From positions 58,571-90,990 of the forward strand of contig KN834869.1 in the NCBI GenBank assembly GCA_000827265.1: DNA of 32,420 bases, given 5' to 3'. Under the pieces are notes generated by a model. The model was not told where the DNA came from. It did no database searches and saw nothing but the letters and a program-made list of their open reading frames with translations. Of this stretch, positions 1 through 10,999 are shown piece by piece (the stretch's first letter is position 1; the number at the start of each line of letters is the position of its first letter). Both the position numbers and the translations under genes were made by a program. The DNA is from Collybiopsis luxurians FD-317 M1. Its lineage: Eukaryota; Basidiomycota; Agaricomycetes; Agaricales; Omphalotaceae.

Positions 1-2922
1 AGAAAATGTCACTGACTGCACCTGTTTAGTATGGCCTTGAAAAGGCTTCCCAATTGAACTTCCAGTTTTTGTATGCCAGATTCTGACAGTGCTATCTCCA
101 CAGCCAGATACAATTCTAGTTCCATCTTTCGAAATATCTACTGAGCTAACTGCTGACCCTGTGTTCCATACAGCTATATTTGGCTTCTCCATCTTCCTTT
201 TTACTATTATCCCCTTTTCCAGCCCCTGTTGTGCTCCTGCAAGTTCCCCCTTCCAAAATGGTAATATGCTCAGGTACCAGTGTGGAGTCATGCCATTCAC
301 AGGGCTAAGCAGGAATGTTTCTACTGCTGCATTCACATTGTTGACACTATCTTGCACTTCCTCTGGAAGATCTGAAATCTAAAATCCTGTCAGTCAATTT
401 CTGTCTTGTCTCTTAATTTTTCCTTTATTCATACCTTTCTAACAGAGTCAAAAGTGTCCTCACATTGGACCAATGTGTCCTCACTGCTGCTTCCTTCATA
501 ACTTGCCATACGTAAAAGACTCATTACTTCAACCCAGTATAATATCTTTTCATTCAAAAATTCCTTCAAAATTGTAGTAACCTCTGCATCTTTTGCACAT
601 TTCTCCAAGTGATATCCCCAGCTTTTGCAGGAGTAAACAAGACCCTGCTTGATCTGGTTATTGACATTAGATTCTATATTTTCAACCTCCTTGTCTTTCA
701 CAAATGATGAAGGAAGGTTAAGCATATTGAATCTTAGCTCTGTGTTCATAATATCAAAACATGCCTGACATAAAACCTTGTGTTGATACAATGAATCACA
801 TTGTAGAACTTTGGCTCGCTTTTCTCCCAATAGGAAGTCTGAAAATGAGGCATGAAAGACATAGATAGCCTTGTCCATCTTCCCTACATAAACAACAGAT
901 TGCAGAGCACCAATTAGCAGGTCCACTTGCTTAGGTTCTACCTTTGCTAATTGAGCAATCACCTCACTAGATACTGGGTTCCTAACTGTAATTATGGAAT
1001 GCAATACTTTCACATTCCACTCTCTCTCTTTCTTGGTAGCTTTGTTCATAGCTTTGGTAATGATAGCATTATGTAAGTCATCCAATCCCTTGGTTTCACT
1101 TTTATCTGCAGTATGCTCTAATTTTAGAACATCTTTTAGCCGGTCTTTCTCAAATCCATCCCTTTCTGTGATCCACTTTACAGTTGTTGCAGCAAATATA
1201 AATAGTTTCCCAGCCATTTTGGTCAACTGGGAAATATTCTCTTTTGTAACAAAGCTATGATCCCTCAGTTCTTGAGTGAGAAACATTGAAATGTCACTCT
1301 GAACTGATTCTTTTTCTACCTCATGTAGAAAGATTTTAGAATCATGAGGTGCCTCCATGAGATGTTTATACATAGGTTGGTCTGGTCGACTTGTTAATAA
1401 AAATTTCAGCCCTAGTAAACCACCACTTTGGATCTCTTCAAGTAGAGGCACCAGCAATTGTTTAATATCTGCACATTCATCCAATGCATCAATGACAATT
1501 ATAGGAGTTACTGCAGTCTGTTTGTAGACAAGATTAGCCTTCTCCCAGGGCTTCTTCAGAAGCAAATCCATTTGTTTATCAATTTCCTTATCAGCAAGGT
1601 CTCGATCATTTTGCAGCTCCTTTATAAGAGCTTCAGCAAATGAATGAGAATATCCTGCAAGCTGATAAGCAATGGTTGGAATGATCCTTGTATGGTCCTG
1701 ACAGGTCTTAAGCTGTCTAGAACAAAAGAATGCACCAGCAAGATTTTCCTTCTCAAAACTATCACATAATGATTTGGCAATAGTGCTTTTTCCTGTTCCA
1801 GCCATGCCACCTATCCAATACACTTGATCCTCTGAAGCAGTATTGGCCCACTTCATGATCTTATCCAAAATTTCAACTCTTGTTCCTGGGGTACATGCTG
1901 GCCTTCCCTTTCGATGATCATGGAAAGCTTCTCTAGAAGGCCTCAATTTGTTCAAGTAGTTATCCTATCCTCTTTTCAATTTTCTAAAATTCAACCAAAT
2001 TCCTGTACCTACCTTACTGATATCACTTGTATTCCTTTCAATGCGGAATAAAACCTTTCTCTGCAGATTGCACAACCTTAAAACTTTTATAAAAGCCATA
2101 TGAATTCTAATCCATACCTGACAAGCATCAAATGCATCTTTGATATCCCCAAAATACTTTGCAATTTCTTGAGAAATCTTATCTGCGGAAACTACATTGT
2201 CTGTCTTCCTCAGACTTTGTGCCACCCAATTTTTGTTCTGCTGAGGTGAAGCCTTGCTATTGATTTTGCCCAAATCACTATTAAAAATTATGATATTGAA
2301 ATCATTCAAAGGTCAAAACAGATCCATACTCAGCCAAAATCTGGAAAATTTCATCCATTTCGGTAGATCCACTCTGCTCCATATAATTCTTGACTTCTGC
2401 AAGCTTGGTAGATAACTCTTCAGTGAGTTCTTTGAACCTTTCTTTGTTCTCTGTTACTTGCTTTATATGTCAAATATCTATTAGTACACTAAAGCAGAAT
2501 TATTGCACAGGAATACTTGCATGGTAGATTTTAACACACTCGGAAACTGCTCCAAGTGCAATACCCAATCCTTGACCAGCCACAGGAATGAATTCAGAAA
2601 GTTCTTTGAGAATTTTGAGACTGGTTTCTGCAACAGCACCGGCTGTTTGCAGAGCTTGGTGCGCAGTGGAAGACACTTGTCCACCCTTTTGTTCAGCTGC
2701 AGCCTGAGGTAGCTGACTAGTATCAAGAACAGAATTATCTGGCATCCTTCCCGGGATAGGCTCAGACTGTGCAGAAATGTGTGACACAGAATCTTGGGAA
2801 CCGTGAAAGTCCTGTGCAACATTACCCGGTTCAGGTGTACTTTCTGCCTGGATATTGATTTTGTAGCCTCTGCGATGCCAGAGACCGCGGAACCATTTCT
2901 TGAATTTATTGAATAAAGGCAT
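1..2922 (-). CDS. NACHT-WD40 STAND NTPase (NLR-like), six exons, 3' end beyond window
   Basis: The sequence supports six exons: 2922-2517, 2456-2330, 2277-2118, 2060-2013, 1964-435 and 378 to the left edge. The GT..AG introns are 48-60 nt, and reading frame is kept across every junction, giving 883 codons within the window. The ATG at 2922 has A at -3. Residues 1-25 are basic and aromatic. Residues 111-127 form a hydrophobic Gly-rich helix with G116-x3-G120-x3-G124, followed by charged helices. The NACHT NTPase shows Walker A GMAGTGKST (about 300-308), Walker B IIVIDALDEC (about 402-411) and FLLTSRP (about 435-441). WD40 repeats begin near residue 830 (GDSTVRIWHT; then GHTKQVQSVTFS). Fungal proteins of this class are signalling ATPases in which the repeats sense, the NACHT domain oligomerises and the N-terminus acts. 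The role in non-self recognition or cell death is inferred from the family. No break is visible, and this is the only clearly intact gene here. Confidence 0.9.
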
Positions 2923-3779
2923 TGTTGTGTCTTTTGCTGGAAAAGTTAAGTATCTTTAATTTTATGATAATGCTAACATTGCCTGAAACGTACAAAGCAG
3001 GATACAGTGCAGTCAACTACGAAAAAACGTTGTTGGTGGGGAACCATCTGGGTATCTTGGGGCCCTTTATGTATTCTTTATCAAGGTTCAATGTTATCGT
3101 TGTGAAGCATACAGCCTCATAACATTTGGAATTGATGATGCGATTCGACAGGAATATATATTTAGCGGAGCACGTTTTCCGCTCTATCTGCGGCATCTGC
3201 CAACTTTCAATGTGCATCTACCGGTTTAAACTCACATCGACCTTGTCTCCCATCTACAACACATTCCGGCGTTCCTAGACCATGCTGTGTAATACACTTT
3301 TTTGTTTCCTTCCCTCCCAGCCCCCCCCCCCCCCAAGCCTAATCTTCTTCGCAAAATACCTCAAGCTCCAGCGCCAAATCGTTATATTGTCGACACCCGG
3401 GAGGGTAAATATATTCCTTTATCGTGCGTTGATCTAAGCCTAAGAATAGGACGGCGGGGTCCTATGGGCTGTGAAAGGGATTGGAGGAGCTCGAGGGAGA
3501 CGGAGAATGGTGGGGAGTATTTTTATAGTCTAAATATTCTTTAGACACCTGGACTGGACACCCGAAGCAAATGCAATCAGCAGCCCTACCCTACTAGCTC
3601 AGATATATATCCTGCTGGGTAGCTTGGAACGTGTCGGTGGCATCCTGTTTGGACTGTACACGTGAATCACGGCACTGCCGTAATTTGACAACTTGTCTCT
3701 GTACCAGTTGCATAAACCCGTCGTTCGTCCGTGACATTGACTCCAAACCATGTTCGTCTCAAGTAAAGGCTCAATTTCA
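2923..3779. other. Intergenic: 5' flank of the NACHT gene and a C14 homopolymer
   Basis: This is the upstream side of the NACHT-WD40 gene. I see no convincing TATA box close to the ATG. A run of 14 C residues lies at 3321-3334. The short open frames here show no recognisable protein and I do not call them. Confidence 0.5.
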
Positions 3780-4770
3780 TCCTGAAATTTTCATACAAAA
3801 CCCAAACTCAAACATGGAAAATGACGATCACGGTTAATCATGCCCTCTTCACGCTGTATAATATCGCGTAGGGCCAGTCGAATTCATATTCAAGGTGCCA
3901 TTTTTGTTCTTTCAGGGTGTTCGCGTTTCTGACTATGCTATCTGTCCTCGCATCCATTCATTCACCTGTCTATCGTGTTAGGTTCTCGTCAGTCTACGTA
4001 TCACAACCCCTCCCACAAGATGATGTACATGGACCTCAACCCTCGGCTCTACGTAACCCCACACCCTTCGACCACCTACCGGCTCCTCACTCTCACATAC
4101 TTCAATGTCGTCCTTCCCGCACTTGTCCCTATTACCCTCACAGCATTTGATTGAGGGTGAAGGGGGTGAAGGAGCAGACGAGGAGGGTGGTTCGGAGTCC
4201 GTTATTGACAGCTAGAGCAATCACGGGGGCGAGGATTAAGGCGGAGAGGGCTCTGGAGATGGGTGGAAGTGGAGTGAGGGTGACAACGGTGTTCCGACAA
4301 CTGCCGTATCTTCGTCGGGAGCAACAGCGACGGGAGAGGCTTTATCGTCATCGCTATTTTCAGCGTCAATGTATTTTCGGGGTCGGCAATACCATCATCA
4401 GTATCATCGTCATCATCTCCCCATCCTTGTCGTCGTCTGGGTCTGGGATTTGCGACTATAACCCTCTTTCCTCATTGTCCGCTGATTCGTCCCCGAATCA
4501 CATCAAACCTTCACCTATATCCCCCTCCCATTCCGAACCTTCACCCGTGACTGCACCCTTACCCGACTCAGTCTTTCCCAGTTCCACACCAACCCCAACG
4601 CCTCCTACCCACCCCTACCTCCTTCCCCAACTCCACCGCCTCCCGTTTCTCCGCCTGACTTAGGGAAGACAACGCCATCCACACCGTCATCCCCAGCCCG
4701 CACCTCGAACATACATTCGATCACAAACTCTGGTTACGTTTTTGACCTGACGGGGAGTTGTCAAAAATCT
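3780..4770 (+). pseudogene. Acyltransferase-like gene relic, copy A
   Basis: This is a frame-broken copy of the same gene as the two relics downstream. Near 3790-3872 a frame gives TVNHALFTLYNIA, matching TVNHALFALCNVA in copy C and TLNHSLAM in copy B. Near 4020-4150 the frame MMYMDLNPRLY is followed by LTLTYFNVVLPALVP. Near 4155-4265 comes a basic stretch, GVKEQTRRVVRSPLL then IKAERALEMG. Near 4709-4733 a remnant HKLWL matches the GGKLWL of copy B. These blocks occur in the expected order but in different frames with stops between. They resemble the CoA-dependent acyltransferase/condensation-like proteins common in Agaricomycetes, whose substrate is generally unknown. Family assignment is from memory of motif order and is moderate; the homology between the three copies is directly visible. 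Confidence 0.55.
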
Positions 4771-4799
4771 GCTTTCGGCGATGAGGGGGTAGAATGGAG

Positions 4800-6197
4800 A
4801 GGGTCAGGGGGATGAGTGGAGGTGCGAGTTGTGACGACTACGATATTTCCATTGGGGGCAGCAGACGCTTCATGGTCATCGTTCCAACCTTTTGCGAAGA
4901 ACAAGCGTTTCAAACTCTGGTCAAGTGCACGCAAAATGGAGTCACTCTCAACCATTCGCTCGCTATGCAACGTCTCATAGGGATAGTCGAATTCGAATTC
5001 CCAAGTTATCAGAGAACGATTGTGAGTTTTCTTTTTTTTTTTTTTGACGTGTTCCCATTTCTGACTACTCTACTCTATTACCTCCATCCGTTCATCCATC
5101 CATGTACATGCGCAATATTCATATCCACATCAATACAGCCTCCGACTCTTCCCTTCCACAAAATGATATACACGGCCCTCAACCTTTGATCCATTACTCC
5201 ACCACCTCCATTTCCTCGCCCTCACCTACTTCAAGTCGTCCTCCCTGCCTTTGTCCGTTCCAACTTCCCAGCGTTTGATTGAGGGTAGTCAAACCCCGCA
5301 CTCCACCACCCGGCATTTGAATGACGGCGAAGGGATGATGGAACGCACGAGGGTAGTCAAAAAGTTCGTTCTTGACGGTTCGAGCGATCAGGGAGCGAGA
5401 GTTAGAGCAGCCTGAGCTAGGGGTGATGAGGGAGGTGCAATAACTTTGGTAACGTCGTCGAAAACGGCGGCGGCGACAGAGGCCTCGTCATCATCGTTGT
5501 CGTCAGCGTCAAAGTTTCACGGGGTCCTCAGCGTCATTGCCATCATTGCCGTCACCGTCCACGTCATCGTCACTGTCGTTGTTGTCTGGGTCTAGGTTGG
5601 AGTCGGAGTAGGGAGGAGGAAATACGAGCAGCCCCGATGACACACCCCTCGCCACGTCTATAAACGACGTTGTTTGGGATGGCGAGCAATGGAAGCAGGC
5701 AGCCATTACCCTCCGTACTTACCGAGTGGAGTGCTGCTTGGGACATCGTTGGCTGCAAATTTAGACTTACTTTATGCGCGGGGGATGTATCACAGACAAC
5801 ACCTCTTTCCTCACCGTCGAATGAACGATTACCGAGCCACGTCGAATTATCACCCATATCGAACCATGGAACTCCCTCCCGTTCCGTGCTCTCGCCCGCA
5901 TCCTTACCCAATTCCACACCAACCCAACGCTGTTCCCCCACCCCCACCCCTTTCCCCAACCCCTCCTGTATCTTCCCTCGCCACAACCCCACAATAGCTG
6001 TTCGTCGTCCATACTGTGACCACTACAGAACCCTGTGGTTCCTCCTCTTCGAACAGATATCCGGTGGAAAACTCTGGTTGCATTCCTGCTGGGATACGAA
6101 TGCGATCGAGGAGGGACATGTGAAAGAGTTTTGGGGGTGTTTGCAAGATACGGTGGATGTCTTGTTTATCGGCGATCGAGATGAGGGGAAAGAGTAA
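4800..6197 (+). pseudogene. Acyltransferase-like gene relic, copy B
   Basis: This is the longest of the three relics. An early block (about 4850-4990) reads EEQAFQTLVKCTQNGVTLNH. A possible intron with a T-rich tract follows near 5030. MIYTALNL (5163 onward) precedes a frame giving LTYFKVVLPAFV. Near 5709-5790 the frame reads GVLLGTSLAANLDLLY. The C-terminus at about 6030-6195 reads LLFEQISGGKLWL, then WDTNAIEEGHVKEFW, and ends at 6197. The order (central NGVTxNHxL, YxALNL, LxxxLAANLD, GGKLWL, WDxNAxEExxVxxFW) fits an agaricomycete acyltransferase-like family. Frames change and stops intervene, so it cannot encode the full protein. CG-rich low-complexity insertions (5480-5600) break the middle. 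Confidence 0.6.
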
Positions 6198-6549
6198 GGG
6201 TGGAGTGGGCGTGGTCGATAGTGGTGTTGAGCGGCCGTGGGAGAGGGGGAACGGAACGTTGGCTGGACAAAGATAAGGGCTGGGGCTGGAGTCGCGGTTG
6301 GGAGGTGTGTAAGGGAGGTCGAGTTTGGGTGTGTATGAGTCTATGGTAATCTTGGAGGTAAGAAATATTAGGACTTTAGGAGATTTAGGTCGAAGCCACG
6401 GGCCAAAGTTGGGTCGGAGCGAAATCTTTGCATGTCGTGATTTCTTGCGTGTCTATGTTTGCATAGATGTGCTGTGGGAGTATGAGCGTGTTATGTTCGC
6501 TTTTTTTTTGTATATTTATCTTGCTCGTCTTGTTGTTCTTTTCCCGGTA

Positions 6550-6720
6550 TCACCTCCGCAAATTGTCATGATCGAAAAATCCCTCTCCGAAGAACAAACC
6601 CTCACAATCCTCGCAAAGTGTAAACAAAACGGAGTCACGGTCAACCATGCGCTCTTCGCGCTGTGTAACGTCGCGTGGGGACAATGAAGTTTGAATTTCA
6701 AAGCTATCAAGGTGCATTTG
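6550..6720 (+). pseudogene. Acyltransferase-like gene relic, copy C (one block)
   Basis: One open block reads SLSEEQTLTILAKCKQNG then VTVNHALFALCNVAW, stopping at 6685-6687. It is the best preserved version of the segment also found at about 3800-3870 (copy A) and 4880-4990 (copy B). The matching nucleotides end near 6720, close to where copies A and B show a splice-like GTGC or T-rich tract. The rest of the gene is absent downstream, so this is a fragment and not a gene. Confidence 0.55.
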
Positions 6721-7572
6721 TAATGTAATGGCGCGTAGTGTGCCGAGCTCGTTATACCTTTCTGTTGGGAAAATGTTAGATTTTAAAAGGGATCCATTGA
6801 TCGAGAGTTTCAAGGTTCTCTTTTCACTGGTGACCACCACTTGCTCAAAAAGATATTTGAGTGGGCAAATTTTGGACATTGTCAAAGAAAAAAAATTTCA
6901 TAGCAGTAAATGATCTCAAAAAATTAGGAAGAATTCTACACATTACCTTTCCAACTTATTTCATTCATTGGGATATTTACAAAGTACAGGGTGACTGTTA
7001 CTTTTGATAACCTGAAGTATATGTCTTTTCCATTCATTGTAATACTGCTGGCAATTTGATGCAAGTAATGGGTCAAGCAGAGGCAGTATTCTCTCGACTA
7101 CACGGTCTCCTCCCAATTATTACTTGATCTAACTCAATAGAAGTAAGAAAGACTATCTAAAGATGCTATATAAGGATTAGTACAGTGGTCATATAATGAG
7201 CGGAAGGCCTTCATTTAAGTGGCTTTTTGGAAAGGGGAATATCTCTAACCTGTCCATTGTTGTATTTCTCGCAATTTAATTATTTTTAATGAAGTTTGCA
7301 ATAGCTATTTGGAATGTCTTAGACAAAGTAACTTCATCAGGTGTCGCAGTGGAAGCATTGAGTGTTCCAAATAGTTCCAGGACTATGGAAAGATTAAGTG
7401 AAAGGTAAGGTGGCAGATTACTATATGCACACTCAGTGGTATGCCAAGCACTGGCATTCAGGAAAAGCTGAAGATCAGGGAAGACATACTATCTGAAAAT
7501 CGCGCAATGCTAATCGATACTAGATCTCTATGACCTTCAGCTCCCGAAAGAGACGCCTTGAGGACCTAGAGA
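6721..7572. other. No feature recognised
   Basis: AT-rich sequence. Short frames exist at 6728-6913 but resemble nothing I know. I found no repeat shared with the rest of the window. Confidence 0.4.
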
Positions 7573-7915
7573 TGATAGCACGCCCTTCATGCCATTGCAA
7601 CAATCTAGGTATGTTTATGCACTGACCTCTTGGATGATTTTATAGTCAATATTCTTTTAGATAGCACACCCTCTCCAAACCAATCTACTATACATTGCAA
7701 CAAGCGGACCCCCAGTCCTCAACGTCCCTTATACCATCGTGACAACTGCGGTACATTCTTGTATGACCTCTAGCATGATTTTATAGTCAATATTCTTCCA
7801 GATAGCATGCCCTCTTGAAACCTATCTACTTCACAGGGTCGCATGCAGACCCCCAGTCCTCAATATCTCTCAAACCATCACAACAACCAAGGTACATTTA
7901 TGCATTGCTCTCCCA
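7573..7915. repeat. Tandem repeat, unit about 141 bp, two full units plus partial ends
   Basis: The junction motif GGTA(C/T) followed by TTTATGC-like sequence recurs at 7608, 7750 and 7891, a period of 141-142 bp. Both full units contain GATTTTATAGTCAATATTCT and the shared block GACCCCCAGTCCTCAA. A truncated unit (GATAGCACGCCCTTC...) precedes the first. Units have diverged, mostly by transitions. No coding frame runs through the array. Confidence 0.75.
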
Positions 7916-7929
7916 CCTTTGATAGCTGA

Positions 7930-8262
7930 TACTCTATTAGTACAAGTTAATTCCTCCTCCTCCTCATCATTGTCGTCGTCCTTTCCGCGACCACCATGCC
8001 TTCAGCGAAAGCAATCATGGGATGCCAGGGATGATTCAGACGAGGGATATAGTAGGCCTTCCCAGCGTCGCCACTTGTAGGAATAAGATCGCATCTTCAA
8101 TAGCTATAGACTAGTTGTATACAATTGTATTAACTGTTTCCACAGTGTAGAAGAGTACTTGAATGTTATTAAGTACTAATGCCAAGTACCAATCATGCAC
8201 CAATCAAGCCGAGCGATATCAATCAATCCGAGCCAGACCGTGGGTACTCAACGGGTACTGGT
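7930..8262 (+). repeat. Dispersed repeat family, copy 1
   Basis: It aligns by eye over its length with 23975-24335 and in part with 24880-25050. Shared landmarks in order: ACTCTATTAGT, CCACCATGCCTTCAG, GGGATGCCAGGGAT, GGCCTTCC, TTAAGTACTAAT, AGTACCAATCATG, and the end GAGCCAGACCG. It has no coding potential that survives in the other copies. Many differences between copies are CG to TG or CA. It may be a solo LTR or non-autonomous element; I see no clear terminal repeats or target duplication. Confidence 0.7.
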
Positions 8263-8407
8263 CGCCATTCTGACCCACTATGTAGACTTCAGCCTCGTAA
8301 AGACAGTGAACTCTACTAAAGAACAGTCAAGAGACACATGAAAAAGTCACCTTTCCAGTGTCTTCTATTCACTTCCCATAAATGGAAAGCTCTCAGAGCA
8401 GCGAATT

Positions 8408-8817
8408 AGCATACATGGTTCCTTACGACTTTACTATCTTCGTACCCATTCTTCAATCTATTTCCAATCCTTCCCTTACGCCATTATCCCCAATTCCAAC
8501 TTGACTGACTATGCCGCTCTTGCTTCCTAGACTAAAATTTTCAAGCCCCGCCTCATCATCTGCGGTGCCTCCGCTTACCCCAGTAACCAGGATTATGCCT
8601 AGCTCAAGAGGACTGCAGAGAAGAAAAGTGCATGGTTACTGAGTGACATGGCTCACTCCAGTGCAACACAGGAACTTAACAGCCCCTTTGATCGTCATGA
8701 TGTTGTGACCACTACCACATAGGTTTCCTCTCCAATGTCAGTCACAAGACTCTCTGTGGCCCCTGTGCCGGTTTCATCATCTTCCTCAGAGACTATGCCT
8801 TGTCGAAGCAGTCATCT
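8408..8817 (+). pseudogene. Serine hydroxymethyltransferase relic (central fragment)
   Basis: Frame 2 from 8408 reads, with gaps for stops, SIYFQSFPYAIIPNSNLTDY, KPRLIICGASAYP, AWLLSDMAHSSA and HDVVTTTT. A frame change then gives HKTLCGPCAGFIIF, with AAG at 8746-8748. This is the conserved core of the PLP enzyme that interconverts serine and glycine with tetrahydrofolate; the lysine after the Thr run is the PLP-binding residue in the family. In-frame TAG codons lie at 8528, 8600 and 8720, the first two plausibly from CAG. Both ends of the protein are missing: homology begins mid-domain and stops near 8810, where the next relic takes over. It cannot make an enzyme. Whether it derives from a cDNA or genomic copy is unclear. 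Confidence 0.85.
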
Positions 8818-8842
8818 TTTCAGAAGGAATCATCTACGGTCT

Positions 8843-9700
8843 TGAAGAGAATCAAACAACTCGGCATGCTTAAAAGAATCCGAAGAAAATCCGTCTCCAC
8901 CCCTTCTCAACAGCCACCCTCCCGCTCCCATTCTCATTCTAGGTCAAAGTCTGCGCTTGTATCTATTTCCTCTAAGAAATCAGCTGCTCCCCCTCCCCTG
9001 CCTCCTACCCTTACTTCGGAGCTGCTATTAAGTCAGTTTACTGATGGCAGCTCATTGGAAACACACACCAAGTGTATCATGGAGGAACAAGTTCTGGAGG
9101 CTACTCGTACCGGATCCCGCTCGAGCGCTTCTCTCCCTGGAGGCCCGGTCCTTTGAGATGAGAATGGAGGATTTTGGCAAGATGAAGGGGAGAAGCTTGA
9201 GCAAGAGGCCCTTCTCCCTCCTGCATCTCCTGAAACTCCGGTAAAGAGTGGATTACCCTCAACTCCTCAAAGAATGGGAGCTCTTGGCTATCCTTCCCAG
9301 CATGGCCCTTGGCATTGGTGCCGCCGCTGAGTCAGAGGAATGTCGTGGATCTTTTGGTTCCATAAAATTGTTCTTCTTGACATGATCTCCATATGCCACA
9401 ATGCCTCTTCATTCTTCCTTCTCGGGACCTTTGAGCTGGTCAGCTTTTCAATGAGTGCCCACTTCCCCTACGTCGACAGTCCAGCACCATTGAGATTGTA
9501 AGTCCCTTCCAACCTCCGTGCATTTGATGAATTCTTTATACCCTCTCCTTGGGCTGTCACTTTAGCATCTCATCCCAGGCGCAGATGCCTGACATCACTC
9601 GAGTATCAGCGGTGGGCTCACAGCTCATCCTGCTTGTGTCGAATTTCCTTCAGTGCGAGACTACAATGGGGACCCCATCATGGGGATGGGGATGCAGTCA
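8843..9700 (+). pseudogene. Ser/Pro-rich conserved agaricomycete protein relic
   Basis: A frame from 8800 to 9156 encodes a basic start (LKRIRRKS), a Ser/Arg-rich linker, a PPPLPPTLTSELLLSQF segment and HTKCIMEEQVLEA. It is interrupted by a TGA at 9154-9156 but continues in the same frame as DENGGFWQDEGEKLEQEALL. A further frame near 9505-9640 gives NLRAFDEFFIPSPW followed by RRRCLTSLEY. The pattern of basic N-terminus, PPPLPPTL, a DENGGxW acidic patch and FDxxFxPxP recalls an uncharacterised Ser-rich protein seen in many Agaricomycetes. No function is known to me. It reads on from the SHMT relic without a gap, in the same frame, which suggests an accidental join. Confidence 0.4.
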
Positions 9701-9909
9701 TGGTGGAGAATGTCAAAGTTGATGAAGGCAATTCTTCCTGTCTGGGGACTGTGGGTGTGATGAGACAGGGTTTGGGAATGAGCAAGATTTCAAAATTGAA
9801 TCTGAACAATGAAGGCCCTCCTTGGAGGACATGCACAGTAAATAGTTCTTTCCTCATTGAGCGAAACATGGAACGACATTCTTTTTTCTCTTGTTTTCCT
9901 TTTTTTTAA

Positions 9910-10999
9910 AACTCTGTTATGATCTCACAGGTCATGTTCCTTGTACTCGCATATCATATGTCTCAGTCTGTTATTTAATTATTTTTCTCTCGCTCTTCTC
10001 TATCATTTCTTGTTTGCTTTCCTTACTCTCATATTCTTCATCGCTGCACATTCATCTATACCAACAACATCTACGCAAGTATTCCCTATACCCCTTCACA
10101 TTGATCAGTTTGTATTTATAAGGTATCTGCATATTGTTTTTTTCTTGTTACCTTTATTACTTATGCCTCTGCCAGCACAAAAACTGCCGTGTAGCATGCA
10201 GGTCATAAATTGTCCGATACAACCCTACTCTTATGCATCTCAACATCCATGACAAGAAATATATATCTGTCATATGCTTACAGCATTGGTTGTGTCTGAA
10301 TGAACTCTTAGGATCTTAATCTCTGCAAAGAGCAGTTGAACAGGTCACAAAGCACCTCAACCACACTCCCATTTATGATCCAGGCCTCACACAACACGTT
10401 TATCTTTTACAACCTTCCCAGTGTGTATATCCACCATGTTGTCTTCTTGGACACGTGGAGAATAACGCTCAGCCCACGAAGACCAAACCAAAAGTGGCTT
10501 GCTTGTCAACTGAGAGTGAAAGACTGTGATATCTGGCATGTCTGAGCTTGAAAAGGGGGTACATGAAAAGCGGAAGCCTGAGCGACTACTGGGAGCTGGA
10601 GATTTTTTGAGATAGAATGCGAATAATCTTTAGAAGACAAATCTGTTGACAGTGAGGCAGAGGGTGCAAGGAGGGAGTAATCAAAGAAAGCTGGCTGCTG
10701 AGCACTGAGAGTGCAAGCCAGATGATCGGTCGAGATATGTATGTAGTTCATTTTCTATGTCCTCGGTATTTGCTATACCCAAGACATTTTACTACACTAC
10801 AGGCATGCTTCAACTATGTTGTCAGCTGCGACTCTCCCAATCACAGGATTACAGTCATAGATTTCAAGAATTATACTAATGTATATCAAAAACTGTTTAT
10901 AGACACAACAGGGACATAGAAAAAGAGTATGAGATGCAAGAAAAATGACAACGCTGAAACTTTAACTCATGAAAAATAACTATAATCAACCTAGCATAT
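9910..10999. other. No gene recognised; T-rich and AT-rich sequence
   Basis: A T/C-rich stretch (about 9885-10180) yields hydrophobic-looking frames on the plus strand that are composition artefacts. From 10180 to 11000 I see no recognisable domain, repeat or RNA. Confidence 0.4.

Noticed and set aside
89..382. Plus-strand frame opposite the WD40 exon
   Set aside because: It is the antisense shadow of the last visible exon of the NACHT-WD40 gene, which has clear protein motifs and splice sites.
4151..4663. A 170-residue plus-strand gene
   Set aside because: Only its first third matches the acyltransferase blocks; the remainder is low-complexity Pro/Ser sequence in a wrong frame of the same relic.
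7573..7915. CRISPR-like array
   Set aside because: Units are about 141 bp with no constant short repeat and unique spacers, in a eukaryotic context; it is an ordinary diverged tandem repeat.
9891..10252. Hydrophobic, membrane-like plus-strand frames
   Set aside because: They come from T/C-rich sequence; two overlapping frames give similar hydrophobic strings, which indicates composition and not coding.
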